Assembly (NCBI RefSeq): GCF_921293095.1
Contig: NC_060253.1
Location: 81,815,992 to 81,879,991 of the forward strand
From: Ischnura elegans
Taxonomy: Eukaryota > Arthropoda > Insecta > Odonata > Coenagrionidae
Reading direction: 5' to 3'
DNA: 64,000 bases
The position numbers were made by a program, and so were the translations under genes. The first letter of the stretch is position 1; each line of letters begins with the position of its first letter. Positions 54,993 through 61,389 of the stretch are shown here, piece by piece. The notes under the pieces are model-generated. The model was not told the origin of the DNA. It did no database searches and was given only the letters and a program-made list of their open reading frames with translations.

Positions 54993-56020
54993 ACGAATTT
55001 TATCTTACACTACCCAGCGATAGCTCGAGGGATTTTTTCCCAAGAAATACAATCGCTCATTATCGTACAAAGTTGAGTCATCGCATCGATTTAGAAAATA
55101 ACGAGTGGTATGTCGGTCTAGCTGAGATTTCGATTCCTTCTATTGAGGTAAAAAAAGTTTCCGAAGACACACCAGCTGTTATCGAAAACTTTACTCCAGC
55201 GCCTCGCGTAGCAGACGAATTGCCTCCTAAGGATAATAGGACCCGGACTGAAGAGGGATTAGTTCGAGGGGATAAAGAAGTTATAAATGTGAAACTTTTA
55301 GATGATTCATACTTTGCAATTCCCATTGGTACTTATGAAAGTATTGCGGCGGCATTTGCAAAACCATATATTACCTCCAGTACACAAAAACAAACGTACA
55401 TTTCAAATGAAGTAATGCGTTATATTGATAAACTGAGTGTAAGGATTAACCAGGTTGGAGTTGATGAACGCATATTACCACGGTCTGCGCAAATTTTTGC
55501 GAGCGGAGTAAAATACTCGTTGTCTCCGGGAACGTATGATTCGTTTGCTAACTTATTCAATAGAACTTTGTCCGGCTTTAGTGGAAAAGGCAAGGAAAAG
55601 ATAAAAAATGACCTATCATTATTATCGGCTGTTCTTATTAGATTATCATTTAAAGATTCAACGTTGACAGATGATGAGTTAGCTAAAATCATCGATGATG
55701 CCAGGGTAGAGATTAACACTAAAGAAGACAAAGGAAAAAGAGGAAAAAGAAGCATTGCAACCTCCTCAAAAAATGTTTACGTTTACACAGATATAATAAA
55801 ACCGCAGTTGGTGGGTGACACTTTGAGTCGATGCATCCGCATCATAAATGTCAAAATTGGTGAATATCAAACTTTCAATCCGATTTATTACTACCCCGTC
55901 GAGAAAAACAATATCGAGAGTGTTGAAATTCTTTTTGCTGATAAACTCGGTGAAGCAATTTCTTTTCATAGTGGGGAGCAAAGCTCGATAGTTGTGCTAC
56001 ACTTTATAAAAAAGAATTGA
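54989..56020 (+). CDS. Polinton minor capsid (penton-like) protein
   Basis: 343 aa. The N-terminus MNEFYLTLPSDSSRDFFPRNTIAHYRTKLSHRI, then the block EWYVGLAEISIPS, matches the start of Polinton penton-like proteins (called PX in the Polinton literature). These form a single jelly-roll at capsid vertices. The rest is beta-rich with a charged insertion (KEDKGKRGKRS, about residue 245-257). The C-terminal part (IINVKIGEYQTFNPIYYYPV) is typical. It starts inside the integrase stop (ATGA). It appears intact. Confidence 0.85.
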   Translation: MNEFYLTLPSDSSRDFFPRNTIAHYRTKLSHRIDLENNEWYVGLAEISIPSIEVKKVSEDTPAVIENFTPAPRVADELPPKDNRTRTEEGLVRGDKEVINVKLLDDSYFAIPIGTYESIAAAFAKPYITSSTQKQTYISNEVMRYIDKLSVRINQVGVDERILPRSAQIFASGVKYSLSPGTYDSFANLFNRTLSGFSGKGKEKIKNDLSLLSAVLIRLSFKDSTLTDDELAKIIDDARVEINTKEDKGKRGKRSIATSSKNVYVYTDIIKPQLVGDTLSRCIRIINVKIGEYQTFNPIYYYPVEKNNIESVEILFADKLGEAISFHSGEQSSIVVLHFIKKN

Positions 56021-56040
56021 TTCACGTTAGTACATCATTT
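56005..56040 (+). promoter_or_regulatory. TATA/Inr core promoter within the end of the penton gene
   Basis: TATAAA at 56005-56010 and TCATTT at 56035-56040 (start A at 56037, 32 bases after the first T). The ATG of the next gene is at 56050, so the 5'UTR would be only 13 bases. It matches the layout of the promoters at 48470 and 60985. Confidence 0.55.
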
Positions 56041-56049
56041 TACGACGAG

Positions 56050-56496
56050 ATGGCGCCGGTGATGGATCGATATTATAGTTATTATTCAAAACAGGTGGGA
56101 GGAGAGATTGGATCCTTGTATAGAGCTTCTTATAGGGTGCAAAAGGGACGAGGTATCGGGAGTTTCCTCGCGGGATTGTGGCGATTTGCAAAACCTTTGC
56201 TATTTAGCGGGCTTAAGACTGTTGGTAAGGAGGCCGCGAGCGCTGGGGCAGCAGCTCTTGGAGACCTTGGAACAAAACCGGTTAAGGAGATACTGCGCAG
56301 TAGAATAAACGAGGCAGGTCAGAACTTGAAACGCAAGGCCGAGGAAAAGATAAAAGGCATGTCTGGGGGTGGGTTGAGGATCGCGAAACGTCCAAGGTTA
56401 AATAAAATAAAACATAGCTGCGTAAGAAAAAAGCGACAGTCGATGAGAAGTCGAAGAGGAAAGAAGGTTGTTGGAGGAGATATTTTTTCGCGATAA
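56050..56496 (+). CDS. pX/pVI-like virion core protein of the Polinton
   Basis: 148 aa from the ATG at 56050; an upstream TTG at 56017 is not needed and lies before the predicted transcript start. A conserved Gly-rich motif (GRGIGSFLAGLWRFAKPLLFSG, about residues 33-54) is followed by an amphipathic segment, a KEAASAGAAALGD stretch and a strongly basic tail (SRRGKK). This resembles adenovirus core proteins pX and pVI: the amphipathic helix disturbs membranes and the basic tail binds DNA. The homology is inferred from layout. The stop overlaps the capsid gene start (TAATG). Confidence 0.75.
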   Translation: MAPVMDRYYSYYSKQVGGEIGSLYRASYRVQKGRGIGSFLAGLWRFAKPLLFSGLKTVGKEAASAGAAALGDLGTKPVKEILRSRINEAGQNLKRKAEEKIKGMSGGGLRIAKRPRLNKIKHSCVRKKRQSMRSRRGKKVVGGDIFSR

Positions 56497-57785
56497 TGGC
56501 AGAGCATATGCTGACTTCGTTGGATTTATTTCAGCCCAATCCGCCGGTGCAAACTAACATCTTGGCAAAAAGACTCGTGTCCTACAAACCCATATCTTCG
56601 CTAGATAATCGATCGGTTATAGAATTCCTGATCAAAGACTCTGGGGATGCGTATAAGGATTTGAATAGTATATATCTTAGACTTAAAGTGAAACTTTGCA
56701 AAAAAGACGGGACTGATTACAATGAATCCGCTACCAATCAACCGGGAGTAGTGAACAATATTCTGCACTCTCTGTTCGAGCAGTGTAACGTTTATTTCAA
56801 TGGGATGTTGGTCACACCATCAGAGGATAATTACCATTACAGAAGCTACCTGGAAAATGTGTTAAATTATGGAACAGATGCGAGCAAAACACATTTACGA
56901 AATGTGGGGTGGGAGTTGGACACGGGAGACGATATTAACTTGACAGATACTTCAAATTCTGGTTATACAAGGCGTAAGGGTTGGTTTAAGAACAGTGCAG
57001 AGGTTGAGTTGTATGGTAAACTGCACGTAGATGTTTTTAATCAGATACAATTAATGATGGATCGAGTAGACATCGGTATAAGACTATTGCTCTCTAATCA
57101 TGCTTTCCATCTTATGGGAGGGAATGATGATGGACTATTGAAAATTTTAGACGCAACTTTATACGTTCAACATTTCGATATTAACCCATCCATTTTAGTT
57201 GCACATAATAAAATCCTGGAAAACAACAATGCCAAATATCACTACAAGCGTACCGAGTTGAAAACCTTTACTGTTCCTTCTGGTGGACGAACTTTAAGCC
57301 TTGACAATGCGATCGTGGGTCGAATACCTAATGTAATTATTTTTACAATGGTGGATAATGAAGCATATGCGGGAAGTTTGAATAAGAATCCATTTGCTCT
57401 CTCTCACTATTCGCTCGAGAATTTTTCACTCTTTGTGAACGGTGTGCAAATTCCGTCCGAGGGATTACAATGCAATTTTTCAAGTAAAAAGTATTGGGCG
57501 CGAGCGTATGACACAATATTCTCAGGAAGTGGGATTAAGCATTACAATAGGGATAATCAAATCACTTACGATATGTTTGGACACGGTTATTTTATGCTAG
57601 TCTTCGATCTAACACCCGATGATTCGGGTAATGAGGACTATATAAGTTTAGGAGATAGAGGTGTGGTGAGAATAGAGGCGAGATTTGAAAACGAATTATC
57701 GAGAACGGTTACGTGTTTACTTTTCTCAGAGTATGATGCAACAGTGGAAATTGATAAAAACAGAAACATTATCACAAACTTTTAG
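56496..57785 (+). CDS. Polinton major capsid protein (double jelly-roll)
   Basis: 429 aa. The opening LDLFQPNPPVQTNILAKRL and the block SVIEFLIKDSGDAYKDLNSIYLRLK are the diagnostic start of Polinton hexon-like proteins (PY; similar host annotations read 'F54H12.2-like'). Beta-strand-rich sequence continues to a second half with LENFSLFVNGVQIPSEG and ends RTVTCLLFSEYDATVEIDKNRNI. These proteins form trimers that build the icosahedral shell. It appears intact and full length for the group. It starts one base before the previous gene's stop ends. Confidence 0.9.
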   Translation: MAEHMLTSLDLFQPNPPVQTNILAKRLVSYKPISSLDNRSVIEFLIKDSGDAYKDLNSIYLRLKVKLCKKDGTDYNESATNQPGVVNNILHSLFEQCNVYFNGMLVTPSEDNYHYRSYLENVLNYGTDASKTHLRNVGWELDTGDDINLTDTSNSGYTRRKGWFKNSAEVELYGKLHVDVFNQIQLMMDRVDIGIRLLLSNHAFHLMGGNDDGLLKILDATLYVQHFDINPSILVAHNKILENNNAKYHYKRTELKTFTVPSGGRTLSLDNAIVGRIPNVIIFTMVDNEAYAGSLNKNPFALSHYSLENFSLFVNGVQIPSEGLQCNFSSKKYWARAYDTIFSGSGIKHYNRDNQITYDMFGHGYFMLVFDLTPDDSGNEDYISLGDRGVVRIEARFENELSRTVTCLLFSEYDATVEIDKNRNIITNF

Positions 57786-57787
57786 TC

Positions 57788-58294
57788 ATGGATGGAATTC
57801 AAATTAACAGGTTACTAAGACCACTCAATATATTTCGCGGAGTTTACGCATCTGATAGGTTACCAAAATCACCACGAAATGGAGTTTACATAATAAATTT
57901 AGATCCATCTAAATTACCGGGTTCACACTGGGTTGCAGTCTATTTACATAATAATTATGCAGAGTATTTCGATTCTTATGGCTTACCTCCTTTCGTTTCA
58001 AATATAAGTAATTTTTTAAAGTCATTCTCAGTTACTCGGAATCACGTTCAAATTCAAAGCTTTCGTTCGGATATTTGCGGTGAATACTGCTGCCTCTATA
58101 CCGCTAGTAAATCATTAGGTCAAACACTACACAAATTCCTCACATACTTTCATCACACCATCCCTCATCTCAACGATTGCCGAGCCCTGAAGCTGTTTCA
58201 TCAGACCTTCAAGCGGGTTCGGCGGGCCAAATGTCATCCCAGAGCTCAGCGGTGCTGTTCCCGAATAAATACGATGAGCAGGAAGAGGAGGTGA
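57788..58294 (+). CDS. Polinton adenain-like cysteine protease
   Basis: 168 aa. The catalytic layout is His47 (GSHWVAVYL), Asp62 (EYFDSYG) and Cys97 (SDICGEYC), with Gln90 seven residues before the Cys, as in adenovirus protease (C5 family). The role is to cleave capsid and core precursors during virion maturation. It starts 2 bases after the major capsid gene. The C-terminus is basic and Cys-rich (RRAKCHPRAQRCCSRI). A second frame, 58231-58341, overlaps its end and could be either a separate small gene or an older C-terminus. Confidence 0.9.
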   Translation: MDGIQINRLLRPLNIFRGVYASDRLPKSPRNGVYIINLDPSKLPGSHWVAVYLHNNYAEYFDSYGLPPFVSNISNFLKSFSVTRNHVQIQSFRSDICGEYCCLYTASKSLGQTLHKFLTYFHHTIPHLNDCRALKLFHQTFKRVRRAKCHPRAQRCCSRINTMSRKRR

Positions 58295-58341
58295 TTATTG
58301 GAGAAGAAACAGCCGCAGAATGCAGATCGTGGTATCTGTGA
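58231..58341 (+). CDS. small overlapping acidic reading frame (uncertain)
   Basis: 36 codons, ATG at 58231, in a different phase from the protease and the next gene. The product is acidic (YDEQEEEVIIGEE) and ends in CRSWYL. Its dissimilar composition could mean a genuine micro-gene or a chance frame. I see no motif. Confidence 0.25.
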   Translation: MSSQSSAVLFPNKYDEQEEEVIIGEETAAECRSWYL

Positions 58342-58844
58342 CTTATAGCCAAGGTGGGGTGACGGAGCTTGCAGCCGTCGACGTGGATTCAAATCGTTTA
58401 TTTTGGGGCAGTTTCAAGAAACATGGGAAGCTCATCGCTGGAGGAAAGAAGCTACGTTTCCCAGACCCCTTACAACGAGATGAGACATCCTTCAACGAAG
58501 GATTCATTTCACACACAGAACTTTCAACTACCTTGGAAGCTATGACTGAGGGTGCAACCGCTCTCTACGCATTCAGCGAAGCAGAGTGTGAGTTCCTGAC
58601 CGATCTCACGGGACGCACTTTCATCTCTCTCGAAAAAGAGTTAAACTGTCCCCCTCCCGAAAAATGTTCCTTTCTTGCCTTTTCCTGCCTCAATCCTTGT
58701 CACAAATTGCGCAACAGCACTTGCGCATTGAGAGATGCACATTCTCTCGCCCAGTGGTTCCAGTATAACCGTCTCAAAACCGAAGTTGATCCTTGCCCGG
58801 ATGACTGTTCCCCCACCCCTCCTCCTACATCAACCTCTAAATAA
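58320..58844 (+). CDS. Polinton accessory protein, degenerate exonuclease-like (copy A)
   Basis: 174 aa. The layout resembles the neighbouring protein at 59567: an N-terminal strand pair with ELAAVDV, a central H-x2-L, then FSEAECEFLTDLTGRTFISL and CALRDAHSLAQWFQYN near the end. In other arthropod Polintons a protein of this layout looks like an RNase H-fold exonuclease that lost catalytic acids. That comparison is from memory and weak. The Cys and His residues near 125-140 may bind zinc. It starts 26 bases after the protease stop. No close named family is claimed. Confidence 0.55.
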   Translation: MQIVVSVTYSQGGVTELAAVDVDSNRLFWGSFKKHGKLIAGGKKLRFPDPLQRDETSFNEGFISHTELSTTLEAMTEGATALYAFSEAECEFLTDLTGRTFISLEKELNCPPPEKCSFLAFSCLNPCHKLRNSTCALRDAHSLAQWFQYNRLKTEVDPCPDDCSPTPPPTSTSK

Positions 58845-58874
58845 GGACGGTTACGTCACCATACGCCAGTCGTC

Positions 58875-59441
58875 ATGCAGTCATCGGTGGATGCAGACCA
58901 TCAGTCTCCTCCGGTGAAGAGAAAGAAACCTGCTGGAAATTTTATTCCTTCTATTGGACAATCGGACAATTTACTTCTTCAAACTGTGTATTATTTGAAC
59001 AAAACAAAGACAAAGAGTGTGTGTATTGGTTACGATCCTGGTAGAGACTTTGAATCAGTTGTGCAATTTAATCAAGTTGGAAAAAAAAGTGTAATTGTTT
59101 CACAAAGCGAGTGGGCAAACATCTTGAACTGTGAAAAGGATGTGGATTTGTTCTTTTACAAAGGAGAAAAGCATTTTTTAACTTCCTGTTTGGCTTATGC
59201 GAATTACTTTGGGAAGACTCATTTGGTTATTAAAAAGACCTTTAATTTAAAGCAAGAAGAGTGGTTTGCATTGGTGAAACTCTTCAAGCTGATTGATTTA
59301 TTTCTCCAGAGACTTTCAGCTAGTCGTGACAAAGTGAGACATTTTCTCGCCACAAAATTAGCAAAGAATATCACAGATTGTGATTTTGAAAGACTTGAAT
59401 TAGAGATGGTACTCATAGCGTATGGTTCGGCTGATGAATAG
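58875..59441 (+). CDS. Polinton accessory protein, unrecognised
   Basis: 188 aa. An early basic stretch (SPPVKRKKPAGN, residues 11-22) could be a nuclear-localisation signal. Then come a beta-rich segment (SVCIGYDPGRDFESVVQF) and SVIVSQSEWANIL, followed by a helical second half. The S-x-x-E-W pattern after a strand-rich region recalls ssDNA-binding PC4-like folds, but this is only a suggestion. A TAAATAAG at 58838 lies 30 bases before a weak Inr (CCAGTC), possibly its promoter. It sits among late-type genes and reads on the same strand. Confidence 0.55.
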   Translation: MQSSVDADHQSPPVKRKKPAGNFIPSIGQSDNLLLQTVYYLNKTKTKSVCIGYDPGRDFESVVQFNQVGKKSVIVSQSEWANILNCEKDVDLFFYKGEKHFLTSCLAYANYFGKTHLVIKKTFNLKQEEWFALVKLFKLIDLFLQRLSASRDKVRHFLATKLAKNITDCDFERLELEMVLIAYGSADE

Positions 59442-59566
59442 CCTGTGTGAGTGAAAGGCTTTCTAACCTCTGGCGTGAATGAAAGTTCCGTAAGTTAGAG
59501 AGTCTTGATGTAAGTTCAACCCCTGGCATTGGGTGTAAAAACCTTGTAAGTTGGACATACATCACG

Positions 59567-60037
59567 ATGGGTGCCATTGTCGAATTTCAAGGATTTACGG
59601 GTAGCAATGGACATTTTATTGTCAAAGAATTGGCAATTATCGCTGTTCAGAATAAATGCTGTAATACGTGGTTATTTAAATCACCACAGAGATTGCTCTT
59701 TACAAAAGAGTCTTCTTGGCTGAGAAACAACTATCACGGCTTGTGCGAATACTCTGGAGATGTGGATTATTCAGAATTGGAGAGTATACTTCACAATTAT
59801 ACTAAAAATTTTAAATATCTATTCACAAAGGGTGCTCAAAAAGCTGCCTTCTTAACAAGTCTTCTTCCCAAGGGCATTTGTGTGGCTAATCTGGAACTTT
59901 ATGGGTGTCCCTCATTCGCGAAATTAACCACGAATGAGGGTTGTTTAATTGAAATCCATATGGATGGTAATGTACAATGTGCCGGAAAAAATTGTTTTAA
60001 GCTAGCTGATTGGTGTATACGAAATAAAATATGCTAG
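59567..60037 (+). CDS. Polinton accessory protein, degenerate exonuclease-like (copy B)
   Basis: 156 aa. The N-terminal block (AIVEFQGFTGSNGHFIVKELAI) and the central block (TKGAQKAAFLTSLLPKGICVA, then LELYGCPSFAKL) match a widespread arthropod/cnidarian family of presumed RNase H-fold proteins. The end is CAGKNCFKLADWC. The usual catalytic first Asp is replaced (E-F-Q), so nuclease activity is doubtful. It shares spacing and residues with copy A (58320-58844). A TGTAAAAA at 59534 is 30 bases before an ATCACG (A at 59564), a possible weak promoter. Its end overlaps the next gene by 7 bases. Confidence 0.65.
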   Translation: MGAIVEFQGFTGSNGHFIVKELAIIAVQNKCCNTWLFKSPQRLLFTKESSWLRNNYHGLCEYSGDVDYSELESILHNYTKNFKYLFTKGAQKAAFLTSLLPKGICVANLELYGCPSFAKLTTNEGCLIEIHMDGNVQCAGKNCFKLADWCIRNKIC

Positions 60038-60306
60038 GTTTTTTAGTCAATTGTATCATTTTATTGTTTTACATCATCATGTTCACTTTGATCATTTACG
60101 ATGCTATACAATTGAGACAATATGATTGTATCTGGGGATATTTAATCGAATGTGGTTATTTAAACGAGAGTGCTAGAGAACTGTCTGCGCTCAGACGTGC
60201 TGTTCAATTGTTTCAAGAGGATTATAACATAAGTATGAGTGGGGAAATGAACTATGAAACCATGTATATGGTGAACAATGTAACAAACTCATCTGTGTGT
60301 GGTTGA
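60031..60306 (+). CDS. membrane-anchored protein resembling an MMP prodomain
   Basis: 91 aa. A clear N-terminal membrane segment (FLVNCIILLFYIIMFTLIIY, residues 4-23) is followed by a short extracellular-like domain. That domain ends with LRRAVQLFQEDYNISMSGEM, then NYETMYMVNN, and closes Cys-Gly at the last two residues. The pattern F-Q-x-x-x-x-I/L...S/T-G-E/x-M-x-x-x-T-x-x-M is that of the peptidoglycan-binding-like domain in matrix-metalloproteinase propeptides. There a Cys-Gly follows shortly and shuts the active-site zinc. No protease domain follows. It may be a host gene fragment turned into an inhibitor-like or entry-related protein; this is inference. Confidence 0.55.
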   Translation: MLGFLVNCIILLFYIIMFTLIIYDAIQLRQYDCIWGYLIECGYLNESARELSALRRAVQLFQEDYNISMSGEMNYETMYMVNNVTNSSVCG

Positions 60307-60393
60307 AGAAAATAAACTTTTGTTGTTAAAATTTACCCTGGTCTTTCATTTGGAAATAAAAAACACATAGTATAGTATTTAATATATTTATTG
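60307..60393. terminator. poly(A) signals between convergent Polinton genes
   Basis: Plus strand: AATAAA near 60310 and 60354, just after the last plus-strand stop. Minus strand: the inverse TTTATT at 60387-60392 lies directly at the end of the minus-strand gene. The convergent genes thus share an 87-bp space with signals for both directions. Confidence 0.65.
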
Positions 60394-60942
60394 TTAATAA
60401 ATATACATATCAACTTCAATTTTGAGTATAAACTTTATCACTCTCAGACGGGTACCTTTAATGGCGTCTGTGGTACCATAATCCACTTTTGATTTTCTAT
60501 GGTCTGTATAACAAACAGGTTTTGGTCCGTCAATACAATCACTTTGAGTCCTCGTTCCTCCTCCTTTTGCGTAGACTCGGGGCTGGTAGCACTCGTACAC
60601 ATCCAACCAGATGATTGGGTGCTGCTTGTCCGCGAGGCGTCGCTTTTCCGGATCGGTGATGTCATCCTGGTTCGTTATGTTAAATCTCTCCACTACACCA
60701 TTCTCATTCTCGAAGCCGGAGAAAGTCACCTTATGTCCGATCACTTCAAATATCTTTCTCTGGTGTCGGAATACGCAGTAGTAAACTTCGTTAAAAAGTA
60801 CCGAGAGCACAAAATCTGTGCCTCGTTGAGGGATGTACACGATGTAAGTATCCGGATCTGACTGCTTCTCCACCCGGAGATTGGTGTCCTCCAGGGAGGC
60901 TTCGGGATCTCTTTGCAGCTCAGCGACAGTTCTGGAGGCCAT
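60394..60942 (-). CDS. reverse-strand Polinton accessory gene, unrecognised
   Basis: 182 aa from the ATG at 60942. The longer frame beginning at 60969 is rejected because that ATG lies upstream of the predicted transcript start at 60955. The sequence is mixed beta/charged with a GTDFVLSVLFNEVYYCVFRHQ segment (about residues 45-65), a W-L-D-V-Y-E-C-Y motif and two later Cys residues. I recognise no family. It is the only gene reading inward from the right end and has its own promoter, so it may be an early or regulatory gene. It could also be captured cargo. Confidence 0.6.
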   Translation of the reverse strand: MASRTVAELQRDPEASLEDTNLRVEKQSDPDTYIVYIPQRGTDFVLSVLFNEVYYCVFRHQRKIFEVIGHKVTFSGFENENGVVERFNITNQDDITDPEKRRLADKQHPIIWLDVYECYQPRVYAKGGGTRTQSDCIDGPKPVCYTDHRKSKVDYGTTDAIKGTRLRVIKFILKIEVDMYIY

Positions 60943-60951
60943 GTTAACGTT

Positions 60952-60985
60952 GAATGAGGTAATAATCACTCGGGAGTCATTTATA
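60952..60985 (-). promoter_or_regulatory. TATA/Inr promoter for the reverse-strand gene
   Basis: On the minus strand TATAAA runs from 60985 to 60980 and TCATTC from 60957 to 60952 (start A at 60955). The spacing is 30 bases and the ATG follows 13 bases after the start. Confidence 0.68.
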
Positions 60986-61002
60986 TGCGGGAGTGGGAGG
61001 AG

Positions 61003-61162
61003 TCACGTTGCAACCGCACGTGTTAAGACCTTGGTAACTGCCAATGGGAACATATCCAACTCGAGTGGGAGAAGCTATGGCCTCGGCACGTGTCTGGAAT
61101 TCACTGGGAGTGAAAGGGAACGTTGTGACGTCATGCGCCAGACTCGCCAAATCCCCACTACT
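61003..61162 (-). repeat. right terminal inverted repeat of the Polinton
   Basis: 160 bp, the inverse of 45332-45491 base for base as far as I can read. Similarity stops sharply on the inner side at 61003. Confidence 0.96.
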
Positions 61163-61168
61163 AACCAC
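61163..61168. repeat. target-site duplication AACCAC (right)
   Basis: Six bases directly right of the element, identical to 45326-45331. Confidence 0.93.
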
Positions 61169-61380
61169 CACGATTATCCCGATTAATTGCACCTACTCCA
61201 CTCAATAAAAACATGAAGGTATTATCTTCACTAAAAGATGTGATATCTAGTTAAACAATGAAAGTCCTCCATGCGAATTTCGGGTCGGGGACTACACGAG
61301 GGTGTAAGTCGATCAAATTCGATAATTCTCTTAAAGATTAGAAGACGAATCCTGAGATCACTTCGAAGGCCAGAAAACTC
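61169..61380. other. no gene seen
   Basis: Flanking host sequence directly right of the Polinton. No frame was recognised. Confidence 0.4.
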
Positions 61381-61389
61381 GAAGGTGGA

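Larger units (their letters stand above)
45332..61162 (+). mobile_element. Polinton/Maverick element, ends complete
   Basis: 15,831 bp, from AGTAGTGGGG to its inverse CCCCACTACT. It has 160-bp inverted repeats and is flanked by a 6-bp target duplication. The gene set (protein-primed polymerase B, packaging ATPase, integrase, adenain-like protease, double-jelly-roll major capsid and penton-like minor capsid proteins) defines Polintons/adintovirus-like elements, which replicate as DNA and can encode virions. Genes from polymerase to accessory genes are on the plus strand; one gene at the right end is on the minus strand. The polymerase and ATPase genes are broken, so this copy is probably not self-sufficient. 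Confidence 0.95.

Noticed and set aside
60967-60969. Upstream ATG for the reverse-strand gene
   Set aside because: It lies upstream of the TATA/Inr-predicted transcript start at 60955; the ATG at 60942 is preferred.
60881-61186. 101-codon plus-strand frame across the right inverted repeat, with a twin at 45266-45514 (minus)
   Set aside because: Both frames read the same 160-bp terminal repeat, which explains the identical peptide; no domain, and they run into unrelated flanks.
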